DNA of 40,946 nucleotides from an uncultured Clostridia bacterium (GTDB lineage: Bacteria > Bacillota > Clostridia > Christensenellales > CAG-314). The stretch covers positions 1 through 40,946 of the forward strand of contig CAKPYT010000017.1 of the NCBI GenBank assembly GCA_934203075.1. The letters run 5' to 3'. The notes beneath the pieces are model-generated. The model saw nothing but the letters and a program-made list of their open reading frames with translations. It was not told the DNA's origin and did not search any database. Positions 33,241 to 40,946 of the stretch are shown one piece after another (the stretch's first letter is position 1; each line of letters opens with the position of its first letter). A program made the position numbers and the translations under genes.

Positions 33241-33543
33241 TTACAGCAAGTCCGCAATCAGCATGATAATTGCATACCCAAAAGAGAATGCGCCGATGAT
33301 GATGCCTGCAATCGGGAACCCTTTCATGCCGCCGCCGCGTTTCGTGCATTGCACCAAGCCGACAATCGAAAGTACCAGGGCTGCCAGCGGCACTACGCCG
33401 AATACCGAAAGGAACAGCGAAATTATGCTGAGAATAAACCCGACCAGCCCCAAAACGTTCACTTTGTTTGCTTTTACCTCTTGCACTTGCGTAGCGGCAA
33501 CTTCTGTTTGTTGTTCGTTGCTTTCCATATGTTCTTTGTCCAT
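33241..33543 (-). CDS. Small membrane protein, DUF4190-like
   Basis: A 100-residue protein with a polar, glutamine- and glutamate-rich N-terminal tail (residues 1-25) and two hydrophobic helices (about 29-63 and 76-99) joined by a Cys-Thr-Lys-Arg-Gly-Gly-Gly loop. The GLVGFILSIISLFLSV and IAGIIIGAFSFGYAIIM segments resemble small DUF4190-type membrane proteins. The start at 33543 has GGGGAG and GGAGG upstream; an in-frame ATG five codons later lacks a good site. It is a single-gene unit with its own promoter and terminator placed between truA and rplM. The function is unknown. Confidence 0.8.
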   Translation of the reverse strand: MDKEHMESNEQQTEVAATQVQEVKANKVNVLGLVGFILSIISLFLSVFGVVPLAALVLSIVGLVQCTKRGGGMKGFPIAGIIIGAFSFGYAIIMLIADLL

Positions 33544-33598
33544 CCTACTCCCCTTCCTCCAAAGAAATTAAACGAAACAGACGCTTTCGTTCCCCAAC

Positions 33599-33627
33599 AG
33601 GATACACCTATGTCTTTCGATTGTCAA
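33599..33627 (-). promoter_or_regulatory. Promoter of the DUF4190-like gene
   Basis: A perfect TTGACA, a 17-base spacer and TATCCT (4/6) stand on the minus strand, 56 bases upstream of the start. Tandem AT-rich repeats abut the -35 side. Confidence 0.8.
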
Positions 33628-33643
33628 TACTAAAATTCAATTT

Positions 33644-33686
33644 TCCGTTCAAAAATTCAAAAAAATCCGCTCAAATATTCAAAAAA
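33644..33686 (-). repeat. Two tandem 22-bp-period repeats upstream of the DUF4190-like promoter
   Basis: Two 21-base units, 33644-33664 and 33666-33686, differ at only two positions. On the plus strand each reads TCCGyTCAAAwATTCAAAAAA. The period is close to two helical turns, and A-tracts recur in phase, continuing into an A14 run. Such an array could be an UP element, intrinsically curved DNA or an operator. The rest of the 33687-33803 gap is AT-rich and without a gene. Confidence 0.75.
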
Positions 33687-33809
33687 AAAAAAAACGATCC
33701 ATATTTTTTTAAAAAAATTCAAATCCCCGTCTGAAGCCTCTTCCGGGAAGGGGCTCCTTCGTCCGGCACGTTCCGTTGTTTCGCACAAGCGATTTTTAAC
33801 TACAAAAAA

Positions 33810-33823
33810 GTGCCTCACGGCAC
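33810..33823 (-). terminator. Terminator of the ecf-truA operon
   Basis: A GTGCC/GGCAC stem with a 4-base loop is followed by TTTTTT on the minus strand, 65 bases after the truA stop. Confidence 0.82.
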
Positions 33824-33887
33824 CTTTTCTCCCCGGAAGAGTCCCTTTCGAAACGCAGCTTCCGCCCTGCGGAACCTTGCCGACGGA

Positions 33888-34643
33888 TTACTGCGGAGAA
33901 AGATCCTCCCCCGCGTACCAGACGTGCTGCAAACACAAACCGCATGCCGGGGCGGTTTTTCCGCTTTTTTTGCGGCATCTTGCCTGCAGCAATGCGGGCA
34001 TTTCTTCCGGAGCGCGTTTGCCGTATCCGACTTCCAGCAGCGTTCCCACCAGAATGCGAACCATATGATACAAAAAGCCGTTTCCCTCCACGAGAAAGAG
34101 CAATTCCTCTCCGTTTCGGACGAGGTCGAACCGGTACAGTTCCCGTACCGTATTTTTGGTTTGAGAGCCGCTCGCCATAAAGGAGGCAAAATCGTGTTCG
34201 CCCAGAAAGTACTTAGCGGCCTGACGCATTTTTTCCACGTCCGGCATTTTATAGAACTGCGCAAAACGACCGTCCAGCAGCGGGTGCCGGTACGGCGAAA
34301 TATAGGCACGGTATACGTATCTTTTTTTTGTTGCGTCGAAGCGGGCATCGAACGCCTCCGCAACGAGACGGCAATCCGTAAGCGCGACGTCCGGCGGCAA
34401 ACGCAGGTTGACCCCCATCGGGAACGTGCTTACGTGCAGGCGTTTGGGCGTGTCGAAATGGCAGACCTGCATTTCCGCATGCACGCCGCGATCCGTTCTG
34501 CCACAGCCGAAGACGCGCACTTCGTGCCCCAACACTTCTGCCATGGCCTTTTCCACCACGCTCTGCACGGAACGGGCGTTTTCCTGACTCTGCCATCCGC
34601 TGTAGGCGGCACCGTTGTATTGTACCGTAATGCGATATCTCAT
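33888..34643 (-). CDS. truA: tRNA pseudouridine(38-40) synthase TruA
   Basis: Modifies uridines in the anticodon stem-loop of many tRNAs. The 251 residues show YNGAAYSGWQSQ at the N-terminus, the catalytic aspartate in GCGRTDRGVHA, and GNGFLYHMVRILVGTLLEVG near residue 195. Its ATG overlaps the ecfT stop by 4 bases. The last about 25 residues are rich in Cys and Lys. Context ecfA1-ecfA2-ecfT-truA is the classical Bacillota order. Confidence 0.97.
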   Translation of the reverse strand: MRYRITVQYNGAAYSGWQSQENARSVQSVVEKAMAEVLGHEVRVFGCGRTDRGVHAEMQVCHFDTPKRLHVSTFPMGVNLRLPPDVALTDCRLVAEAFDARFDATKKRYVYRAYISPYRHPLLDGRFAQFYKMPDVEKMRQAAKYFLGEHDFASFMASGSQTKNTVRELYRFDLVRNGEELLFLVEGNGFLYHMVRILVGTLLEVGYGKRAPEEMPALLQARCRKKSGKTAPACGLCLQHVWYAGEDLSPQ

Positions 34644-35479
34644 AAAAACAACCAGGGGAACTGCGGATACAGTTCGGCGTAGAAATAGTTCATCAAAAAG
34701 ATGCTGACAAACGCAACCAGAATTACAAACGTTGCGACAACGTCCCGCAGGCCGAATTTCAGTACCTTCATTTTGGTGCAGCCCTTTCCGCCGTGATAGC
34801 AGCGGGAATCCATGGCGAGAGCCAGTTCGTCCGCACGGCGCAGTGCCCCGATGAGCAGCGGTATCAGAATCGGGACGAACGCTTTGGCACGCTGCAAAAG
34901 GTTGCCTGTATCAAAATCCGCGCCCCTCGCCTTTTGTGCGCATACGATGCGATCCGTCTCTTCCGTCAGCACGGGGATGAACCGCAAGGTGATGCTCATA
35001 ATCAGAGCGAACTCATGCACGGGGAAGTGCACCACGGCAAGAGGGCTCAGCAATTTTTCGATGCCGTTCGTCAGCACAACGGGCGGCGTGGTAAACGTCA
35101 GCAGCGAAGCGCCGATGACAATCAGCAACAGACGCAGCGCCATTTTTGCGGCAAAGTACAGCCCCTGATCCGTAATGCGGATGATCCACCACTCTACCAG
35201 AATCGTGCCGCTTTTGACAAAGAAAATATTCAGCACGCAGGTGAAAATCACCAAAAACAGGATGCCCTTGACGCTTTTGAGCACACTTTTGAGCGGAACG
35301 CGGCTTGCGGCAACGGCAACGGTCAAAAACAGCAGCACGATGCCGAACTGCACAAAACTCTGTACGAAAAAGATGCCGACGATGTAGAAAATGGTCAGCA
35401 CGATTTTTGTGCGAGGATCCAAGGAATGCAAAAAGGAAGACGCAGGATAGTACTGCCCGAACGAAAGGTCTCTAAACAC
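34640..35479 (-). CDS. ecfT: ECF transporter transmembrane protein EcfT
   Basis: Membrane scaffold of energy-coupling factor transporters, linking the two ATPases to exchangeable substrate-binding S proteins. The 279 residues include about five to six helices and the two coupling-helix motifs: AQKARGADFD and LALAMDSRCYHGG. I use the GTG at 35479 because AAAGGAGG lies 6 bases upstream; an upstream TTG would overlap that site. It overlaps ecfA2 by 8 bases. Confidence 0.96.
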   Translation of the reverse strand: MFRDLSFGQYYPASSFLHSLDPRTKIVLTIFYIVGIFFVQSFVQFGIVLLFLTVAVAASRVPLKSVLKSVKGILFLVIFTCVLNIFFVKSGTILVEWWIIRITDQGLYFAAKMALRLLLIVIGASLLTFTTPPVVLTNGIEKLLSPLAVVHFPVHEFALIMSITLRFIPVLTEETDRIVCAQKARGADFDTGNLLQRAKAFVPILIPLLIGALRRADELALAMDSRCYHGGKGCTKMKVLKFGLRDVVATFVILVAFVSIFLMNYFYAELYPQFPWLFL

Positions 35480-36332
35480 GGAAATCCTCCTTTCGGCGCA
35501 CAAGATGCTCCTTCATTTTTTCTACGGTGAGACAATCCTCCGGAACGGAGACGCCGTGTTCCTGCAGGAATAAGCGCAACTGCGCCATTTGCGGCAACTC
35601 CAACCGCAAACTTTTTACCAGATCCGCCTGTGCAAACAAATGCTGCGGTGTATCCACCGCGGCAAGGCGCCCGTCCTGCAGCACCGCAACTTTCGTAGCG
35701 TATTCCGCCACTTCGTTCATATCGTGATTCACCATGATGACGGTGGGCGTGCAGGTCTCCTTCAGACGCAGCACCAAATCCAGAATTTCTTTTTTTCCGC
35801 GCGGGTCCAGCCCGGCGGTCGGTTCGTCCAGCACCAGCACTTTCGGCCGCATGGCAACGACACCCGCAATGGCCACGCGCCGTTTTTCCCCGCCGGACAA
35901 CTCGAACGGAGATTTTTCTTTGACGTATTCGTAATCCATCCCCACAAATTGCAGGGCTTCTTTGACGCGCTCTTCGATTTCTGCCGAGGAAAGCTTCATA
36001 TTTTTGGGGCCGAAGGCCACGTCGTTATAGACGGTATCCGCGAACAACTGATACTCCGGATACTGAAACACCATGCCTACCAGGCTGCGAAGGCGCTTGA
36101 GATCCGCCTTCTTTTCCGAAAGATCCACGCCTTCTACCACGATTTTGCCGCTTTGCAATTTTACCAGTCCGTTCAGGTGCTGCACCAGCGTGCTTTTTCC
36201 GCTGCCGGTATGCCCCACGAAACAAAAAAACTCGCCCGTCTCAATGGTAAGCGACACGTCGGTCAGCGCGCGCTTTTCAAACGCGGTGGAAGGGTTGTAT
36301 ACGTAGTTCAGCTTTTCGATAAGTATTGACAT
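35472..36332 (-). CDS. ecfA2: ECF transporter ATPase EcfA2
   Basis: Second ATPase of the ECF module. The 286 residues contain Walker A GHTGSGKST, the Q-loop VFQYPEYQLF, signature LSGGEKRRVAIAG, Walker B VLVLDEPTAGLDP and the switch histidine in MVNHDM. The C-terminal extension of about 50 residues is normal for EcfA proteins. It starts 25 bases inside the 3' end of ecfA1, so translation is coupled. Confidence 0.96.
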   Translation of the reverse strand: MSILIEKLNYVYNPSTAFEKRALTDVSLTIETGEFFCFVGHTGSGKSTLVQHLNGLVKLQSGKIVVEGVDLSEKKADLKRLRSLVGMVFQYPEYQLFADTVYNDVAFGPKNMKLSSAEIEERVKEALQFVGMDYEYVKEKSPFELSGGEKRRVAIAGVVAMRPKVLVLDEPTAGLDPRGKKEILDLVLRLKETCTPTVIMVNHDMNEVAEYATKVAVLQDGRLAAVDTPQHLFAQADLVKSLRLELPQMAQLRLFLQEHGVSVPEDCLTVEKMKEHLVRRKEDFRV

Positions 36333-37180
36333 ACGTCTTCCCCCAATTCCTGCACCGTCATGTTGTTTTTCAGCGGGAAACCGCTTTCGATCAAGGCGGA
36401 ATTCAGTTCCACCGCGCGCGGCACCGCCAACCCGATTTCTTTCAGTTCCTTCCCTCGCGAAAACACCTCCCGCGGGGAGCCGCTCATCACGGTTTTGCCG
36501 CCGCTCAGCACGACGACGCGGTCGGCATCCAGCGCTTCTTCCATAAAGTGCGTGATCAGAACCACAGTGATCCCCTCTTCGCGATTGAGGCGATGCACCG
36601 TTTGCAGCACTTCTTTTCTCCCTTGCGGATCCAGCATTGCGGTGGATTCGTCCAGAATCAAAACGCGCGGCTTCATGGCAAGCGCCCCCGCAATGGCGAT
36701 GCGCTGTTTTTGCCCGCCGGAAAGTTTGGTGGGCGTTCTGTCCCGATACTCTGCCATGCCGACGCTATCCAGTGCCCATTGCACACGCCGGATGATTTCC
36801 TCCCGCGGAACACCGAGGTTTTCCGGACCGAACGCGACGTCGTCCTCCACGATGGAAGCAACCATCTGGTTATCCGGGTTTTGAAACACCATTCCCACTG
36901 TTTTGCGGATTTCCAGAATATCGAAACCCGGTTCGGTCGAATCCGTCTTTTGCCCGAACACCGTGACTGTACCTTTTTGCGGCAGCAGCAGGCCGTTCAT
37001 CATTTTGGCCAGCGTGCTTTTTCCGCTGCCGTTGTGCCCCACCAGCACCAAAAACTCTCCTTCGTATACGGAAAGAGTCACCCCGTCCAGTCCGCGCATG
37101 GCGGAATTGTCCGGCGTGCCGTCCTCCTTCACGACCTTATATTTATAAACTACGTTCTCGATGGAAATGATTTCTTTCAT
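36308..37180 (-). CDS. ecfA1: ECF transporter ATPase EcfA1
   Basis: First ATPase of the ECF module, 290 residues. It has Walker A GHNGSGKST, Q-loop VFQNPDNQMV, signature LSGGQKQRIAIAG, Walker B VLILDESTAMLDP and the switch histidine in LITHFM. The Glu-Ser in place of Glu-Pro after Walker B is typical of EcfA1. The ATG at 37180 has only GGCGGA as ribosome binding site; a longer frame to 37282 would begin upstream of the promoter -10 box and is rejected. No S component is encoded in this window, so this is a group II (shared) module. Confidence 0.96.
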   Translation of the reverse strand: MKEIISIENVVYKYKVVKEDGTPDNSAMRGLDGVTLSVYEGEFLVLVGHNGSGKSTLAKMMNGLLLPQKGTVTVFGQKTDSTEPGFDILEIRKTVGMVFQNPDNQMVASIVEDDVAFGPENLGVPREEIIRRVQWALDSVGMAEYRDRTPTKLSGGQKQRIAIAGALAMKPRVLILDESTAMLDPQGRKEVLQTVHRLNREEGITVVLITHFMEEALDADRVVVLSGGKTVMSGSPREVFSRGKELKEIGLAVPRAVELNSALIESGFPLKNNMTVQELGEDVCQYLSKS

Positions 37181-37256
37181 GTTTGTTCCGCCGTGTTTTG
37201 CCCGGTTTTGCAGGCGTTTTTCCGTTTGAGCGGATCGCCTGCGCTTCTTTATTGGT

Positions 37257-37284
37257 AGTATATCACATTTGCCCTCTTTCACAA
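37257..37284 (-). promoter_or_regulatory. Promoter of ecfA1-ecfA2-ecfT-truA
   Basis: TTGTGA and TATACT are spaced by 16 bases on the minus strand, about 77 bases upstream of ecfA1. It is back to back with the PFOR promoter. Confidence 0.6.
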
Positions 37285-37361
37285 ACTATTTTCTTGCGGT
37301 TTTTTTGCACCCGAGCGCCCGGGGGCTTGTCGATTTTTCGAGGTTTTTGCCGCGCATACCA

Positions 37362-37390
37362 TTGACGAAACGCGGCGATAATTATATAAT
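37362..37390 (+). promoter_or_regulatory. Promoter of the PFOR gene
   Basis: TTGACG, a 17-base spacer and a perfect TATAAT on the plus strand make this one of the strongest promoters in the window, consistent with a highly expressed central enzyme. Confidence 0.9.
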
Positions 37391-37414
37391 GTAGGAAGTT
37401 ATCAAACGAATATA

Positions 37415-37437
37415 TCGAAAAGGGTTTTCCCTTTCGA
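37415..37437 (+). other. Hairpin in the PFOR mRNA leader
   Basis: A nearly perfect inverted repeat (TCGAAAAGGG and CCCTTTCGA around TTTT) lies between promoter and the AGGAGG site at 37443-37448. It is not followed by a U-run; it may stabilise the 5' end of the abundant transcript. Confidence 0.55.
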
Positions 37438-37457
37438 AAGTTAGGAGGAAGTTATTA

Positions 37458-40400
37458 ATGGCTAAAAAAACAGTAGACGGCAATACAGCTGTCAGTCACG
37501 TTGCGTATGCCTTTAGCGACGTTGCGGCAATCTACCCGATTACCCCGTCCTCGCCGATGGCAGAAGTAGCCGACGAATGGGCAGCGAACGGCAGAAAGAA
37601 CTTGTTCGGCCAAACCGTACACATCACCGAAATGCAGTCCGAAGCGGGCGCAGCAGGTGCGGTTCACGGTTCGTTGACGGCAGGCGCGCTGACCTCTACC
37701 TTCACGGCAAGCCAGGGCTTGTTGCTGATGATCCCGAACATGTACAAAATCTCCGGCGAATTGCTGCCGAGCGTATTCCACGTTTCGGCACGTGCGTTGG
37801 CGTATCACGCTTTGAACATCTTTGGGGATCACTCCGACGTTATGGCTTGCAGACAGACCGGTTTTGCCATGTTGGCAAGCAACTCCGTACAGGAAGCACA
37901 GGACCTTGCATTGGTGGCTCACCTTGCTACGCTGGAATCCTGCGTGCCTTTCCTTCACTTCTTCGACGGGTTCCGTACCAGCCACGAAGTGAGCAAAATC
38001 GACATGATCGACTACGAAGACATGGCGAAACTGTTGGATATGAAATATGTGGACGCTTTCCGTGCGCGCGCTCTGAACCCGGAACACCCCGTACAAAGAG
38101 GCACCGCTCAAAACCCGGATATCTTCTTCCAGAACAGAGAAGCCTGCAATAAACACTACGAAGCGGTACCCGCTATTGTAGAAAAATACATGGAAAAAGT
38201 CGGCGAACTGACCGGCCGTCACTACCACTTGTTCGACTACGTCGGTGCCCCCGATGCGGAAAAAGTGGTCGTTCTGATGGGCAGCGGCGCAGGCTCGGCA
38301 CAAGAAGCCGTGAACTACCTGATGGCACGCGGCGAAAAAGTCGGCGTACTGAAAGTGCACCTGTACCGTCCGTTCAGCGCAAAACACATGGTTGCTGCGC
38401 TGCCGAAGACGGTAAAGAAAATTGCAGTGCTTGACCGTGTGAAAGAATGCGGTTCCTTAGGCGAACCCCTCTACCTCGACGTCGTTGCGGCTCTGCGGGA
38501 AGAAGGCGTTTCCATCCCGGTGGTGGTCGGCGGTCGTTACGGCCTCGGCGGAAAAGAATTCACCCCCACCCATATGGTTGCGGTTTACAAAAACCTGGAT
38601 GCAAAACACCCGCTGAACCACTTCAGCGTTGGCATCGAAGACGACGTGACGCATCAATCCTTGCCGATCACGGAAGAAATCGACGCGGCAGAACACGGCA
38701 CCACTCGTTGCAAATTCTACGGTCTGGGCAGCGACGGTACCGTCGGCGCAAACAAGAACAGCATTAAAATTATCGGCGACCATACCGATTTGTATGCACA
38801 AGGCTATTTCGAATACGACTCCAAGAAATCCGGCGGCATCACCATTTCTCACTTGCGTTTCGGGCCGAAGCCGATTATTTCTTCTTACCTTGTGAACCAG
38901 GCGGAATTCATCGCTTGCCACAACGCTTCTTACGTGTTGAAGTACGACATGCTCTCCAGCGCGGTAGAAGGCGGAACCTTCCTGCTGAACTGCAGCTGGA
39001 CGCCGGAAGAACTGGAAGAACAACTTCCCGCTTCCATGAAACGTCAGATTGCACAAAAGCACCTGAAGTTCTACACCATCGACGGTTTGAAGATCGCTCA
39101 GGAAGCAGGCAGCGCAAAATCCACCAACATGGTTATGCAGGCTGCATTCTTCAAGTTGGCGAACATCATCCCCTACGAAGAAGCAGAAAAATACATGAAA
39201 GAAAAAGTAGTGCAAACCTACGGCAAGAAAGGCGAAAAAGTTGTTGCGGCAAACATCAACGCAATCGACCACGCCGTTACCGGTCTGCATGAAGTGAAAT
39301 ATCCGGAAAGCTGGGCAAACGCTACCACCGGTGCCGTTGCGCCTTACTTCCCGACGACCAAATACTTTGAAGAATTCGTGAAACCGATTCTGGCACAGGA
39401 AGGCAACAAACTGCCCGTCAGCGCTTTTGCACCGGACGGAACCGTGCCGACCGGAACCACGCAATTCGAAAAACGTGCAATTGCCGTGAACATCCCCGTT
39501 TGGGATGCTCAAAAATGTATTTCCTGTAACCGTTGCGCTCTCGTTTGCCCGCACGCAGCCATCCGCCCCGTGCTGGTAGCAGAAGGCGCAGAAAAGCCGG
39601 CTGCCTTCACTACGAAAGCGTACCCGCAGGCAAAAGGTTACGAATATCGCATCCAAGTGAATCCGTTGGATTGCTCCGGCTGCGGTTCCTGCGCGAACGT
39701 ATGTATCGCAAAAGAAAAAGCCCTCACCATGGTTCCCCTTGCAGAAGTGGAAAAAGTGGAAGTGGAAAACTACAACTACAGCCTCACCGTTCCGCACGTG
39801 GAAGCCGGCAACCCGGCAACCGTGATCGGCAGCCAGTTCAAACAACCGTTGTTTGAATTCTCCGGCGCTTGCGCAGGCTGCGGTGAAACCCCGTATGTAA
39901 AACTGATTACGCAACTGTTCGGCGACAGAATGGTAGTTGCAAACGCAACGGGCTGCTCCTCCATCTATGGCGGCAGTGCACCGACCTGCCCCTACACCGT
40001 CAACGAAAAAGGACAAGGCCCCGCTTGGGCAAACAGCCTGTTCGAAGACAATGCGGAATTCGGCTATGGGATGCAATTGGCTTACAAACAACGTCGCGAT
40101 CGCATCGAAGACGTGCTGAAGCAAGTAGTAGAAGCCGGCACCACGGCAGAACTTGCAGAAGCCGCACAAGAATGGATTGCCAACAAAGACGAAGCGAAAG
40201 GCAGCGTTGCCGCAAGTGAAAAACTGCGTGCCGCTTTGCCGGCAGCAATTGCAGCCGCTCAGGGCGAAACCAAAGCACTGCTGCAAGAAGTGGAAAAAGC
40301 AGAAGATTGCTTCGTGAAGAAGTCCTTCTGGATCTTCGGCGGCGACGGCTGGGCATACGACATCGGCTACGGCGGATTGGATCACGTGCTGGCCAGCGGC

Positions 40401-40946
40401 GAAGACGTGAACGTGCTCGTTCTGGATACCGAAGTTTACTCCAACACCGGCGGTCAGGCTTCGAAATCCAGCCCGACGGGTGCCGTTGCAAAATTTGCGG
40501 CAGCCGGCAAACGCGTCAAGAAGAAAGACCTCGGCATGATGGCCATGAGCTACGGCTACGTTTACGTTGCACAAGTCGGTATGGGCGCAGACCCGAACCA
40601 ACTGTTGAAGGCCGTGACGGAAGCAGAAGCTTACCATGGACCGTCCCTCATCATCGCTTATGCTCCTTGCATCAACCATGGTATTAACATGAGCAAACCG
40701 CAAGAAGAAATCAAGAAGGCTGTGGACTGCGGCTACTGGCAATTGTACCGGTACAACCCGGCATTGGAAGAAGTGGGCAAGAACCCCTTCACGATGGACA
40801 GCAAGGCGCCGACCGGCAGCTACCAAGACTTCATCCGCGGCGAAACCCGTTACGCTTCCCTGTTGAAGACGAAACCGGAAATCGCAGAGAAACTCTTCTC
40901 TACCGCGGAAAAAGAAGCGATGGAAAGAGTTCAGAAATACGAAGAC
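37458..40946 (+). CDS. nifJ: Pyruvate:ferredoxin (flavodoxin) oxidoreductase, single-chain (3' end cut by window edge)
   Basis: Oxidatively decarboxylates pyruvate to acetyl-CoA, CO2 and reduced ferredoxin, the central fermentation step of strict anaerobes. The 1163 visible codons reach the window edge without a stop; the family is about 1170-1180 residues, so only a few are missing. Domains in order: pyrimidine-binding domain (AAIYPITPSSPMAE), transketolase-like domains with YGLGGKEFTP near residue 360, an eight-cysteine two [4Fe-4S] ferredoxin domain (CISCNRCALVCP near 687, CSGCGSCANVC near 738), the third cluster motif CAGCGETPY near 805, and the TPP/Mg site GDGWAYDIGYGG with DTEVYSNTGGQ near 962-1000. 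AGGAGG stands 9 bases before the ATG. Confidence 0.97.
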   Translation, partial: MAKKTVDGNTAVSHVAYAFSDVAAIYPITPSSPMAEVADEWAANGRKNLFGQTVHITEMQSEAGAAGAVHGSLTAGALTSTFTASQGLLLMIPNMYKISGELLPSVFHVSARALAYHALNIFGDHSDVMACRQTGFAMLASNSVQEAQDLALVAHLATLESCVPFLHFFDGFRTSHEVSKIDMIDYEDMAKLLDMKYVDAFRARALNPEHPVQRGTAQNPDIFFQNREACNKHYEAVPAIVEKYMEKVGELTGRHYHLFDYVGAPDAEKVVVLMGSGAGSAQEAVNYLMARGEKVGVLKVHLYRPFSAKHMVAALPKTVKKIAVLDRVKECGSLGEPLYLDVVAALREEGVSIPVVVGGRYGLGGKEFTPTHMVAVYKNLDAKHPLNHFSVGIEDDVTHQSLPITEEIDAAEHGTTRCKFYGLGSDGTVGANKNSIKIIGDHTDLYAQGYFEYDSKKSGGITISHLRFGPKPIISSYLVNQAEFIACHNASYVLKYDMLSSAVEGGTFLLNCSWTPEELEEQLPASMKRQIAQKHLKFYTIDGLKIAQEAGSAKSTNMVMQAAFFKLANIIPYEEAEKYMKEKVVQTYGKKGEKVVAANINAIDHAVTGLHEVKYPESWANATTGAVAPYFPTTKYFEEFVKPILAQEGNKLPVSAFAPDGTVPTGTTQFEKRAIAVNIPVWDAQKCISCNRCALVCPHAAIRPVLVAEGAEKPAAFTTKAYPQAKGYEYRIQVNPLDCSGCGSCANVCIAKEKALTMVPLAEVEKVEVENYNYSLTVPHVEAGNPATVIGSQFKQPLFEFSGACAGCGETPYVKLITQLFGDRMVVANATGCSSIYGGSAPTCPYTVNEKGQGPAWANSLFEDNAEFGYGMQLAYKQRRDRIEDVLKQVVEAGTTAELAEAAQEWIANKDEAKGSVAASEKLRAALPAAIAAAQGETKALLQEVEKAEDCFVKKSFWIFGGDGWAYDIGYGGLDHVLASGEDVNVLVLDTEVYSNTGGQASKSSPTGAVAKFAAAGKRVKKKDLGMMAMSYGYVYVAQVGMGADPNQLLKAVTEAEAYHGPSLIIAYAPCINHGINMSKPQEEIKKAVDCGYWQLYRYNPALEEVGKNPFTMDSKAPTGSYQDFIRGETRYASLLKTKPEIAEKLFSTAEKEAMERVQKYED

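Noticed and set aside
38457..40826. Very long open frame (789 codons) antisense to the PFOR gene
   Set aside because: It mirrors the biased codon use of a highly expressed gene, has no ribosome binding site or family resemblance, and the plus-strand product is unmistakably PFOR.

Overview
The window looks like chromosomal core DNA of an anaerobic low-to-mid GC Bacillota, most likely a gut-type Clostridia. The evidence is pyruvate:ferredoxin oxidoreductase as a single chain, a PyrR attenuator, a tyrosine T-box, SepF, RqcH, a group II ECF module beside truA-rplM-rpsI, and strong GGAGG ribosome binding sites. I see no phage genes, insertion sequences, CRISPR arrays or tRNA/rRNA genes. Almost everything is on the minus strand; only rqcH and the PFOR gene are on the plus strand. 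The species cannot be named from the sequence alone.

Layout from left to right. 1-2990: proteostasis operon tig-clpP-clpX (clpX runs off the left edge), divergent from rqcH (3145-4821). 5094-7995: a pyrimidine-type operon with its own promoter and PyrR-controlled terminator, encoding intact PyrR, then an aspartate-carbamoyltransferase-like and a dihydroorotase-like protein that have both lost nearly all catalytic residues, then a small membrane protein. 7999-16154: a long, tightly packed operon comEC-holA-membrane protein-M28 peptidase-ATP-grasp ligase-yggS-sepF-lspA-rluD-type. 16337-18503: tyrS-yigZ behind a T-box with a UAC specifier. 18659-23321: rarA, a two-gene ABC exporter and a TerB-like protein. 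23522-26662: a three-gene FAD/Fe-S oxidoreductase operon related to glycerol-3-phosphate oxidation. 26784-27039: an independent structured small RNA gene with promoter and terminator. 27325-30497: glmM-glmS for UDP-GlcNAc precursor supply. 30843-31881: trxB. 32015-33050: rplM-rpsI. 33157-33686: a small membrane protein gene inserted in the usual truA/rplM neighbourhood, with tandem 22-bp repeats upstream of its promoter. 33810-37284: ecfA1-ecfA2-ecfT-truA. 37362-40946: the PFOR gene, cut by the right edge just before its stop.

The most unusual part is 5094-7995. The regulatory logic of a de novo UMP operon is intact (promoter, PyrR-binding loop, terminator, PyrR protein), yet the two enzymes it should control are pseudoenzymes with uninterrupted reading frames, correct ribosome binding sites and conserved family folds. 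This suggests reuse (scaffold, regulator or sensor) or early decay of a pathway in a pyrimidine-salvaging organism. A further degenerate catalytic domain is the C-terminal metallo-beta-lactamase-like part of ComEC. The structured RNA at 26784-27004 is the other element I could not assign with certainty; 6S RNA is the best guess.
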